Source: Herbaspirillum autotrophicum
Lineage (GTDB): Bacteria; Pseudomonadota; Gammaproteobacteria; Burkholderiales; Burkholderiaceae_D
Direction: 5' to 3'
NCBI RefSeq assembly: GCF_001189915.1
Contig: NZ_LFLS01000002.1
Coordinates: forward strand, 124,001-188,000
Length of the DNA: 64,000 bases
Shown: in pieces, positions 26,616 to 34,273 of the stretch
How positions within the stretch are numbered: the first letter of the stretch is position 1
Layout of the letters: each line of letters starts with the position of its first letter
The notes under the pieces: model-generated
The model's database searches: none
What the model saw: only the letters and a program-made list of their open reading frames with translations
What the model was told of the DNA's origin: nothing
Translations under genes and position numbers: made by a program

Positions 26616-27818
26616 ATGGCAGAAAATCGTGGTGTGGTTTACGTAAGGCAGGGCGAAGTGGAAGTACAGGCTATCCCGTTTCCGAAATTGGAAGCCCCGA
26701 ATGGCAAGAAGATCGAGCATGGTGTGATTCTCAAAGTAATCACAACCAACATTTGCGGCTCGGACCAGCACATGGTGCGCGGGCGTACCACCGCACCTTC
26801 CGGCCTGGTGCTGGGGCACGAGATCACCGGTGAAGTGATCGAAGCAGGGCGCGATGTTGAAACACTGAAGAAGGGCGACTTGGTATCGGTTCCGTTCAAT
26901 GTTGCCTGTGGCCGCTGCCGGACTTGCAAGGAACAACACACCGGCGTGTGTTTAAGCGTGAACCCGGCGCGCGCCGGCGGCGCCTACGGTTACGTCGACA
27001 TGGGTGGCTGGATAGGCGGACAGGCCGAATATGTGATGGTGCCGTATGCTGACTTTAACCTGTTGCGGTTCCCGGATCGAGACAAGGCAATGGCAAAAAT
27101 TACCGACCTGACATGCCTGTCGGATATCCTGCCAACGGGCTATCACGGTGCGATAACAGCCGGTGTTGGTCCCGGCACCACTGTCTATGTAGCTGGCGCC
27201 GGACCAGTCGGCCTGGCTGCTGCCGCATCGGCGCGCTTGTTGGGTGCCGCAGTGGTGATTGTCGGCGACATGAACCCGGCGCGCCTTGCACATGCGCGCA
27301 ATGTAGGTTTTGAGACGGTCGACCTGTCGCTCGACGTTACGTTAGCGGAACAGATTTTTCACATTCTAGGGGACGCGGAGGTCGACTGTGCCATCGACTG
27401 TGTGGGTTTTGAGGCTCACGGGCATGGTCACGAAGGCGCACAGGTGGAAGCGCCTGCCACGGTCCTGAATTCGCTGATGGAAATTACCCGTGCGGCTGGA
27501 CGGATTGGCATTCCAGGCTTGTACGTAACCGAAGACCCTGGCGCAAAAGATGCTGCCGCCAAACGCGGCAGCTTGAGTCTGCGTCTCGGTTTGGGATGGG
27601 CCAAGTCACACAGTCTGCATACAGGGCAAACACCGGTGATGAAATACAACCGGCAACTCATGCAAGCGATTTTGTGGGATCGACTCCATATCGCCGATAT
27701 CGTCGGCGTACAAGTTATTGATTTGGACCAGGCGCCGGCTGGCTACGCACAATTCGATGCCGGTGCACCGAAAAAATTCGTCATTGATCCGCACGCTGTA
27801 CTGCAGCGCACGGGGTAA
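26616..27818 (+). CDS. fdhA: Glutathione-independent formaldehyde dehydrogenase-like zinc enzyme
   Basis: A 400-residue zinc alcohol dehydrogenase of the FdhA (Pseudomonas putida type) branch: N-terminus GVVYVRQGEVEVQAIPFP, catalytic zinc ligands in NICGSDQHMVRG and GHEITGEV, structural zinc CGRCRTCKEQHTGVC, the family-specific GGAYGYVDMGGWIGGQAEYV, and NAD-binding VYVAGAGPVGLAAAASARLLGA. These enzymes oxidise formaldehyde with tightly bound NAD and no glutathione. Placed at the end of a unit co-regulated with ring degradation, it most likely removes formaldehyde produced by the two VanA-like oxygenases. This placement is good indirect evidence that those oxygenases are demethylases. Confidence 0.88.
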   Translation: MAENRGVVYVRQGEVEVQAIPFPKLEAPNGKKIEHGVILKVITTNICGSDQHMVRGRTTAPSGLVLGHEITGEVIEAGRDVETLKKGDLVSVPFNVACGRCRTCKEQHTGVCLSVNPARAGGAYGYVDMGGWIGGQAEYVMVPYADFNLLRFPDRDKAMAKITDLTCLSDILPTGYHGAITAGVGPGTTVYVAGAGPVGLAAAASARLLGAAVVIVGDMNPARLAHARNVGFETVDLSLDVTLAEQIFHILGDAEVDCAIDCVGFEAHGHGHEGAQVEAPATVLNSLMEITRAAGRIGIPGLYVTEDPGAKDAAAKRGSLSLRLGLGWAKSHSLHTGQTPVMKYNRQLMQAILWDRLHIADIVGVQVIDLDQAPAGYAQFDAGAPKKFVIDPHAVLQRTG

Positions 27819-27841
27819 GCCCGACGGTGACTTTTATCAGA

Positions 27842-27882
27842 CGGCCACACAAAATCCCAAATTGCTGGATTCTTGGTGGCCG
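27842..27882 (+). terminator. Hairpin after the formaldehyde dehydrogenase gene
   Basis: Outer stem CGGCCAC (27842-27848) with GTGGCCG (27876-27882) and an inner ATCC/GGAT pair. There is no T-run after it, so it is a weak terminator candidate that closes the catabolic block. Confidence 0.45.
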
Positions 27883-27930
27883 CTGGTGTGAAACGAGTCG
27901 CTTGAAACTAAGGGGGTTGAAGGAAATTAA

Positions 27931-27961
27931 TTCTGTTTCAGTTCAAAAATTGGAAACAGAA
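27931..27961 (-). terminator. Hairpin downstream of the kfrA-like gene
   Basis: Perfect 9-bp arms TTCTGTTTC (27931-27939) and GAAACAGAA (27953-27961), in AT-rich DNA. Read on the minus strand it lies 44 bases after the kfrA-like stop and is followed by TTAATTT, so it may end that transcript. It also marks the left boundary of the island. Confidence 0.5.
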
Positions 27962-28004
27962 AAACTTCCAAGAATCTCTCGCTCGATAAGCCGGTAGAAA
28001 TACG

Positions 28005-29033
28005 CTATTTGGATCGCCGGGACTGCGGTTGAGCTTGAGACTCGAGTCGTGCATTTGCAATGAGCTGCCCTTGAAGTTGATCTTCTAGATTTGCCACCTT
28101 TCCCTCCAGCACCAAAATACGTGCTTGCATTTGTGGCCGTTCAGCTCTGAAGACCGCTAGTTCATCATGAGCTTCGCTCAGTTTATCTTCACTAGAATCG
28201 AATCGGGAGTGAAGATCTGCTGCCAATGCTGTTTCCGTAACAAGGTTCTGCATTAGCTTCGCATACTCGCTTTGGATGCTCGAATACTCCCGCCGAGCTA
28301 CTTTTAGTTCAGTTTCTACTTCGTCCCGACGTTCTAGTTCGTGCCGTTGTTGGCCAATCAATAGCTCCTTTGACATTTGTTCTTGGCGAAGTCCCGCCAA
28401 TTCATGCTCCAGCAACTGCTTGCTGTGCTCAAATGATCGCCTCTCATCTGTGCGTTGTGTGGACACCGAAGTCTGAAAATGTTCAAACTGTGTTTCTGCT
28501 TGTTTTAGTTGCTGAACAGCGCGAGCTAATTCAGAGTCTTTGTCTTGAAGGCGATTACGCAAGCCGACATTTTCAGCCCGAACTGTCGCTTCGACCACCT
28601 CTAAAACTTGTATCGAGGAGAGCGCTTTCTCTAGTGCGTCTTTTTCAACTTTCAATTGAATTGCCAGCCCGTCGCGTTCAGCCTTGGCTTGCCCACATGC
28701 TTCGATAAGGCTACGTAGGCGCTCCTCCATGACATCAAGCTTTTCGTCAAATTCGGCTTGCGCCGCATTTAATTTTGCTTCAGCAGTGGCTGCTAGTTGC
28801 GCTTGTAGATTTCTGACTGCGACCACCAGTTCCGTCGACAAACCGCTTTTCGCCTCGGAAACACGTGCTTCATGTTCATTTTTCCAGCGCTTTAACAGGG
28901 GCGCGATTGTACTTTTACTACCCGTATTTCCTAGGGCAACACGAACATTATCAACAGTGGGATTCTCGCCAATATCGGTGATATTTGCCGCTACTGCAGC
29001 AACTTGGGAATACAAAATACCTGCGCGTGCCAT
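28005..29033 (-). CDS. KfrA-like DNA-binding protein with long coiled coil
   Basis: 342 residues. The N-terminus (about 1-115) matches the plasmid KfrA DNA-binding domain: GILYSQVAAVAANITDIGENPTVDNVRVALG, then STIAPLLKRWKN. From about residue 60 to 325 the protein is almost continuous alpha-helical coiled coil rich in Glu, Gln, Leu and Ala, and the tail is basic (SQAQPQSRRSK). KfrA proteins bind operators at their own promoters and form filament-like assemblies involved in plasmid segregation. In chromosomal islands they are often found beside an integrase. Here it is divergent from the tyrosine recombinase across an AT-rich gap with a palindrome. A truncated copy of its 3' end occurs at 2562. 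Confidence 0.85.
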   Translation of the reverse strand: MARAGILYSQVAAVAANITDIGENPTVDNVRVALGNTGSKSTIAPLLKRWKNEHEARVSEAKSGLSTELVVAVRNLQAQLAATAEAKLNAAQAEFDEKLDVMEERLRSLIEACGQAKAERDGLAIQLKVEKDALEKALSSIQVLEVVEATVRAENVGLRNRLQDKDSELARAVQQLKQAETQFEHFQTSVSTQRTDERRSFEHSKQLLEHELAGLRQEQMSKELLIGQQRHELERRDEVETELKVARREYSSIQSEYAKLMQNLVTETALAADLHSRFDSSEDKLSEAHDELAVFRAERPQMQARILVLEGKVANLEDQLQGQLIANARLESQAQPQSRRSK

Positions 29034-29058
29034 AAGAGTCTCGAATAAAATAACATAG

Positions 29059-29071
29059 TATGTATTACATA
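29059..29071. promoter_or_regulatory. Palindrome in the kfrA/integrase divergent region, probable KfrA operator
   Basis: Perfect dyad TATGTA-T-TACATA in an AT-rich gap between the divergent kfrA-like and recombinase genes, 26 bp from the kfrA start. A related palindrome TTTACAT-A-ATGTAAA lies at 34663-34677 past the last island gene; both contain TACATAAT. KfrA proteins repress their own promoters through such dyads. Confidence 0.5.
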
Positions 29072-29216
29072 ATATTACTTTATATAACCAATATATAAAT
29101 GGAAATTAGGCATTAAAACTAACATTTGATAAATTAACTTATCACGAGTTATATAAGTTAGCGGCGTGCTATTCTGCGTAATCGCTTTTACAAGCACTCA
29201 ACGTGAGCGGCAAGCC

Positions 29217-30209
29217 ATGAGCATTATTCACTCGATTGAACAGGACGTCATCGATATTGGTAATGTGACTACACACGTCGATAACGAACTCGGCATCCGA
29301 CACCGCGCCTTTCTAGCTGCTGCTACGTCGGACAACACGCGCCGGACTTACCGTGCGGCCGTAAGCCATTACTTGGCGTGGGGCGGTATGCTGCCGGCCG
29401 ACGAGTCGACGATGATCCGCTACTTGCTAGCCTATGTTGACTCTCTAAATCCACGTACTCTGGCGCTACGCCTAACAGCGCTGTCGCAGTGGCATGTCCA
29501 CCAGGGTTTCTTTGACGCAGCATCAACCCCGACTGTACGAAAGACCATGGCCGGGATCTTGCGAACTCACGGTCGCCCCAAGAAGAAGGCCAAAGCACTA
29601 CCAATTGAAGACCTTGAGTGCATCGTGGCGCATTTGGCAAGCCTCGGTACGTTAAAGGCCGTGCGCGACAGTGCTCTCCTGCAGATCGGCTTCTTCGGTG
29701 GATTGCGTCGCAGTGAATTGGTCAACATTAAGGTCGAGTACATCGCGTGGACGCTTCAAGGCATAACGATCATGCTGCCGCGCTCGAAAACTGACCAAAT
29801 CGGTGAAGGGGTCGTCAAGGCGATTCCATACAGCGATGGCCCTTGCTGTCCGGCCATGGCATTACGTGCCTGGCTCAATGCTGCCAGCATTTCAACGGGG
29901 CCAGTGTTCAGATCGATCAGCAGGTGGGGCAAGTTGGCCACCGAGGCTTTGCACGAAGGCAGTGTCAATGCAATCTTGGCGGACTGCGCGACGTTGGCAC
30001 ATTTAAGCTACGTGCCGGATCTTTCGAGCCATAGCCTTAGGCGGGGCATGGCAACTAGTGCGCACCGTGCTGGTGCCGATTTTCGCGATATCAAGCGGCA
30101 AGGTGGCTGGCGTCACGACGGCACAGTACAGGGCTACATCGAGGATGCAGATCAATTCAAGGAAAATGCGGCTGGAAGTTTATTAAGATCAAGATCTAAG
30201 CCGACCTGA
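29217..30209 (+). CDS. Tyrosine recombinase (phage-type integrase)
   Basis: 330 residues from ATG 29217; the frame is open to 29166, but MSIIHSIEQDVIDIGN is the likelier start, as GAGCGGCAAGCC precedes it. A SAM-like core-binding domain (about 30-125, with TSDNTRRTYRAAVSHYLAW) is followed by the catalytic domain. The catalytic set is visible: Arg in GGLRRSELVNI, Lys in RSKTDQIG, His-x2-Arg in SHSLRRGMATSAHRAG, Trp in GGWRHDG and nucleophile Tyr in VQGYIEDAD. It is thus likely active. It sits at the head of the defence-like genes and would be the agent of island movement. A hairpin overlaps its stop codon. Confidence 0.88.
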   Translation: MSIIHSIEQDVIDIGNVTTHVDNELGIRHRAFLAAATSDNTRRTYRAAVSHYLAWGGMLPADESTMIRYLLAYVDSLNPRTLALRLTALSQWHVHQGFFDAASTPTVRKTMAGILRTHGRPKKKAKALPIEDLECIVAHLASLGTLKAVRDSALLQIGFFGGLRRSELVNIKVEYIAWTLQGITIMLPRSKTDQIGEGVVKAIPYSDGPCCPAMALRAWLNAASISTGPVFRSISRWGKLATEALHEGSVNAILADCATLAHLSYVPDLSSHSLRRGMATSAHRAGADFRDIKRQGGWRHDGTVQGYIEDADQFKENAAGSLLRSRSKPT

Positions 30210-30218
30210 TTCGGCTTA
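30197..30218 (+). terminator. Hairpin overlapping the recombinase stop codon
   Basis: Perfect 8-bp arms TAAGCCGA (30197-30204) and TCGGCTTA (30211-30218) with a 6-base loop that contains part of the stop codon region. No strong T-run follows. It may terminate or attenuate recombinase transcription before the methyltransferase gene. The remainder of the gap to 30422 is AT-rich and contains no gene. Confidence 0.45.
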
Positions 30219-30422
30219 CCTAACAATTTGTAGCCCATTGGCCTACTGTTTCTCTATGTGAAAATAGACTACTTGGATCAAACTTGGTACGAATAGTGCG
30301 ATTGTCCATGTCGTTCTACATAGCGGCATGATAGAGTTCCGGCATGGATCTGCTGGATACCGTACCGTACTACGCCAAATGAAATTCAGGCTATATTTTG
30401 AACAAAATTTAATAACTAATTA

Positions 30423-31688
30423 ATGGCTCACGAAGCATCACAAATCCAACGCAAAAGTGAAGGCCCGGATCACCTCGGGCGTTACTATACGAAACTTGAT
30501 ATTGCAGGATTACTTATTGCCCAGATGTCAGGGATTGCTCCGAGTCGCGTCCTAGATCTTGGTGCGGGGGCGGGGTCGCTTTCGCGTGCTGTATTACAAA
30601 GATGGAGAGATATTGAGTTGTTAACCGTGGATGTTGACGCGAAAGCCAAGTTACATCTGAAGCGACTTGCGCAGGCCGAAGCACCAGGTATAAAACATAG
30701 CCATATTCATATCGACGCTTTGAGCGATCACCTCCCAGATTTACTATCGACAAAGACCAATTCGATCGATGCTGCAGTCTGCAATCCTCCATTCATCATT
30801 CCGCGATGGCGGGCAGGATTCGCAGAAATAATCGAGGATGCGGGGTTCAGCGGATGTTTGCCGGTACTATCCGATGTCGATGCGGCACTGCTTTTTTTGG
30901 CCCAAAATCTCCGGCTACTAAGCGAAAAATCGACGTTGGGGATTATCGTTCCCGATAGTTTGATCTCTGCATCAAAGTACAGACTCTTTCGCAAGGAGCT
31001 GCTGCAAAAATATGCGATTCAAAGAGCGATTCGCTTGCCACGTCATTCCTTTCTCGGCACCGATGCCCAAGCATATATTTTGGTTATAGGTAAGGGGATA
31101 GGAGCGTCTGAAAAAATACCGCTTCAAAAATTTGATGCGAGCTCGAGGATGAGCGCTGAGCTATTAATAGATGTGAACGACGCCATTGATCGACTGGATT
31201 TCGAATATCATGCTCAGCGACAGGAAAGTGCCATTTGGCACCCGGCCCTCCGCATCCTAGAATCCATAGCATTGGATATCAAGCGGGGCTCGCTTTCTAG
31301 TTCAGAATCTAGATCGATGCCTTTTCCAGTTTTGCACACAACAGATATAACCGTGGACTTGGCTGGCCATTGGTGTGATCTTAGCGAGTTTGGCAAGTCA
31401 GTAGATAAATCGTTCTCGGGCCGTCACGTAGTGTTGGCGCAACCAGGTGACATTCTCTTAGCACGGGTCGGTAGAAACTTGGAGCAAAAAGTCATAGGTG
31501 TGGCCGATGGTTTCCCAATTCTATCGGATTGCATATATAGAATTCGCGTACCTCGTGCTTCGCAAAAACAAGTTCTAGCGCAGTTGAGTTCAACACATGG
31601 TCAAGCGTGGCTAAGATCTCGTTGTTACGGTGTCAGTGCCAAACAGCTGTCGAAGGCGGATTTGCTGACATTCCCACTACCGTATTGA
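30423..31688 (+). CDS. N6-adenine DNA methyltransferase with C-terminal specificity-like domain
   Basis: 421 residues. SAM-binding motif I VLDLGAGAGSLSRAVL (43-58), an acidic residue ending the second strand (LLTVDVDAKAK) and the catalytic motif IV NPPF (121-124) define a gamma-class N6-adenine methyltransferase of the HsdM/Type IIG kind. The last ~130 residues look like a target recognition domain: GRHVVLAQPGDILLARVGRN is the 'GDILI...RVG' pattern of Type I specificity subunits, followed by VADGFPILSDCIYRIRVP. So methylation and specificity seem to be in one polypeptide. No HsdR-type nuclease is encoded nearby. It is followed 51 bp later by the ATPase gene. Own-DNA marking within a defence system is the likely job. 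Confidence 0.82.
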   Translation: MAHEASQIQRKSEGPDHLGRYYTKLDIAGLLIAQMSGIAPSRVLDLGAGAGSLSRAVLQRWRDIELLTVDVDAKAKLHLKRLAQAEAPGIKHSHIHIDALSDHLPDLLSTKTNSIDAAVCNPPFIIPRWRAGFAEIIEDAGFSGCLPVLSDVDAALLFLAQNLRLLSEKSTLGIIVPDSLISASKYRLFRKELLQKYAIQRAIRLPRHSFLGTDAQAYILVIGKGIGASEKIPLQKFDASSRMSAELLIDVNDAIDRLDFEYHAQRQESAIWHPALRILESIALDIKRGSLSSSESRSMPFPVLHTTDITVDLAGHWCDLSEFGKSVDKSFSGRHVVLAQPGDILLARVGRNLEQKVIGVADGFPILSDCIYRIRVPRASQKQVLAQLSSTHGQAWLRSRCYGVSAKQLSKADLLTFPLPY

Positions 31689-31739
31689 ATTCTTGTGCTT
31701 TATATCTACATATTATTTACTTTGTCGAGGTAATCCTTC

Positions 31740-33425
31740 ATGGCTGAGTTTGAAGAGCGTGCTGATCAACTTCCGTTAGACGCGATCGATGCCACGATGG
31801 CGCATGGAGCGATTTTTCAAAACGCTCGAAAGAAGCTGCTTGGTACTGGAGCAAAGCTTCTGGTTGGACCAAGAGGCACTGGCAAGACCCACTTGATGCG
31901 TCATACATATCTTCATGCACTTCATACAGAAACTGCCCCGATCGCAATTTATGCGAATTTCAGTCGATACCTGAACCTTGAACCCTTGCTCAAGAAGGCA
32001 CCGGATGCGCTAAAGCGATTTCACTCCTGGGTCGTTGCCAAACTGCTCCTAAGTTGCTTTGACCTATTGAAGGACGCAAAGAAGGACACTGCAATCATCC
32101 AAGATACCAAAACCTATCTCGATGAAATTAAGCTGAGAGAACTGGTTTCATTACTGGAGCGTGGTAGTGGTTCCGATCTGTATGAGTCCTTTGGACAGAA
32201 TCTTACCGTCGACAATGTCATCGACACCCTGGACTTTTTACGCCAAAAATTTTCCCGAAAGCGGATTATCCTCCTGTTGGATGATGCGGCCTTGAGTCTG
32301 ACGGATCAATATTTAACAGCATTTTTTGAAATCTACCGGCTATTGAAGACGGAAACGATTGCTCCTAAGGCATCGGTTTATCCTGGCTCTACGCAATATG
32401 GACCAACGTTTCATGCATCTCACGAAACGGAAGAGGTACCTCTGTGGCTCTCAGTTGAAGATGCCGACTATTCGACCATAATGGGCGACATTGCAACGCT
32501 CAGACTTACCACTACAGAACTCAGCGGGATCAATCCTGATACGCTTGAACTACTAAAATTTGCCGCATTTGGAATGCCACGCGCATATCTGCGTCTCCTC
32601 CGTGAATATCTGGACACGCAGGCAGGCTCGTCTCAACAGAAGATAAATAAAATCATTGAGCGACAGACTGAACTCATCGGTGCGGAATATGACTCGCTCG
32701 GAATCAAATTGAAGCAGTTCGCGTCACTTGTAGTCACCGGGCGCAAACTCTTCGAAAGAGCGGTTGCAGCCATTGCAGCAGCCAAGGCGCTCGAACCAGG
32801 GGCCAAGAACATCACGCTAGCACTGAAGCAAGACAATGATCGAAATCCGTTGGCCGAACGCATGCTTCGTTTCCTCGTCGAAGTTGGCATGCTGTATCCA
32901 CTACAGGCCGTTTCTCATGGCACCAACAGGAAATATGATCGCTTCATTCCACACCTTGCCTTTCTACACGCGCAAGGTGTTTTCCGGGAGGGGAGGGGCT
33001 CATCGTCTAAAGACGTACCACAATATATGCAGCGGCCATTAGCAAAACAACCGCTACGTCGCACATTGTCGACCCTGCTGGAGGCGGATGAGCTTGCGCA
33101 TCTTAAATTGGATCTGCCCGCGTGCCAGCAGTGCCACACCGCCCGGATCAATGAATCCCAGCGATTTTGTCATAATTGTGGAGCGGAGTTAGTCTCTTCG
33201 TCACTATTTGATGAGTGCATGAAGCTACCAATCGAAGAAGTTCCAGGTATTAGTGAATCGTTGGCCGCTCGTATTCATCAAGATACAAAGCTCCGAACTG
33301 TGGGGCATGTCTACGCGTCCCAGAATGCATCAGGTGATCTGCAGCAAGCAAGCTACGTTGGCCCCATCCGTGCCAGTGGCATCATTGGCAAAGTAACCCT
33401 TACAGTCAACGAGTTTCTTTCCTAA
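31740..33425 (+). CDS. P-loop ATPase with C-terminal zinc ribbon and helix-hairpin-helix
   Basis: 561 residues. Walker A is VGPRGTGKT (42-50); Walker B RIILLLDDAAL ends with D181/D182. The ORC/STAND-like arrangement has a long helical middle domain (about 270-460) with a Lys/Ala-rich segment. At 462-480 a treble pair C-x2-C...C-x2-C (CQQCHTARINESQRFCHNCG) forms a zinc ribbon. Residues ~498-526 (EEVPGISESLAARIHQDTKL, then RTVGHVYAS) look like a helix-hairpin-helix nucleic-acid-binding motif. Thus the C-terminus is built to touch nucleic acid. Ribosome binding site GTCGAGGTAATCCTTC precedes the ATG. The HEPN gene starts 2 bp after its stop. Probable sensor or switch of a two-protein effector module. 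Not a family I can name. Confidence 0.75.
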   Translation: MAEFEERADQLPLDAIDATMAHGAIFQNARKKLLGTGAKLLVGPRGTGKTHLMRHTYLHALHTETAPIAIYANFSRYLNLEPLLKKAPDALKRFHSWVVAKLLLSCFDLLKDAKKDTAIIQDTKTYLDEIKLRELVSLLERGSGSDLYESFGQNLTVDNVIDTLDFLRQKFSRKRIILLLDDAALSLTDQYLTAFFEIYRLLKTETIAPKASVYPGSTQYGPTFHASHETEEVPLWLSVEDADYSTIMGDIATLRLTTTELSGINPDTLELLKFAAFGMPRAYLRLLREYLDTQAGSSQQKINKIIERQTELIGAEYDSLGIKLKQFASLVVTGRKLFERAVAAIAAAKALEPGAKNITLALKQDNDRNPLAERMLRFLVEVGMLYPLQAVSHGTNRKYDRFIPHLAFLHAQGVFREGRGSSSKDVPQYMQRPLAKQPLRRTLSTLLEADELAHLKLDLPACQQCHTARINESQRFCHNCGAELVSSSLFDECMKLPIEEVPGISESLAARIHQDTKLRTVGHVYASQNASGDLQQASYVGPIRASGIIGKVTLTVNEFLS

Positions 33426-33427
33426 CT

Positions 33428-34273
33428 ATGGCTACTATTTTTCGATGCAGGCTCACGCTTTCTGTCTCCCCAGTGAATCCTGTCTTGAGCACCGAAAAGC
33501 TTTTCGATCAAAGCTATAAGGAATCGACAGCATCACCAATTGACGAATTTCTGACTCGACTTCTGTCGATAAACAAGCTTGCACCACAGCCTTTGGCATT
33601 CGATCCTTTTCAGGGGCAACTTGTTCTGCTGGGAGTAATTGCCGCTGTTGAGAGCTATTTCCGCACACTTTTTCGAAGACTGATCGCATTTGACCCTATA
33701 TGTCAGGCCAGCGTTGAAGAGCGGGATGTGTCATATAGCGCTGCAATACACCTGTCGCGGGAAATGCTACCTGAGGCAATGTTGGAGCGTATTTCTTTTG
33801 TCAGCACCAGCAATATCACAACCGCCATCCGTGAACTGATCGGAATTAAGGGAAATATTCCTGCGGATCTCGATACGGCGATTAAGGACTACGTAAGGGT
33901 GTGCCACTTGCGACACTGCGCAGTTCATCGTTTTGGAAAACTAGGTGTAAGCAATGCAATTTCTCTTGGCCTAAGCGAGCACAAGGCACTCTTAGAGAAA
34001 CCTCTAAAACTAGACTATGTGGCTCTCCAAAATACAATTGCAATTTCGACTTGTCTTGTAAAAACCCTCAACAACTATCTATTCAACGAACTATTGTCTC
34101 GCGTGCCTGCATCCAGTTGGACCGGTCAGTACTCCAAAGATAGACCAATATTTATCAGCTATTACAATTTATTCTCCGACAAAGTTAGCTCAAATCGTTC
34201 CGCACAATCGAACCAAATCTATAAGCAGTTTTTGAAACAACGGTCAATGTTTGCTGCCGGGGCCAAATTTTAG
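33428..34273 (+). CDS. HEPN-like putative RNase
   Basis: 281 residues, mainly helical, no signal or membrane segment. The segment DYVRVCHLRHCAVHRFGKLG carries R162-x4-H167, the R-x4-6-H catalytic signature of HEPN ribonucleases, at a helix start as in that fold. An upstream helical stretch (GQLVLLGVIAAVESYFRTLF, 63-82) is like the first HEPN helix, where 'E-S-x-F' is common. Two-base spacing from the ATPase implies tight coupling and fixed stoichiometry. In known systems HEPN proteins kill or arrest the infected cell by cutting RNA when released by a sensor; here the ATPase would be that sensor. The family name is unknown, and the HEPN call rests on one motif plus helical pattern. Confidence 0.65.
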   Translation: MATIFRCRLTLSVSPVNPVLSTEKLFDQSYKESTASPIDEFLTRLLSINKLAPQPLAFDPFQGQLVLLGVIAAVESYFRTLFRRLIAFDPICQASVEERDVSYSAAIHLSREMLPEAMLERISFVSTSNITTAIRELIGIKGNIPADLDTAIKDYVRVCHLRHCAVHRFGKLGVSNAISLGLSEHKALLEKPLKLDYVALQNTIAISTCLVKTLNNYLFNELLSRVPASSWTGQYSKDRPIFISYYNLFSDKVSSNRSAQSNQIYKQFLKQRSMFAAGAKF

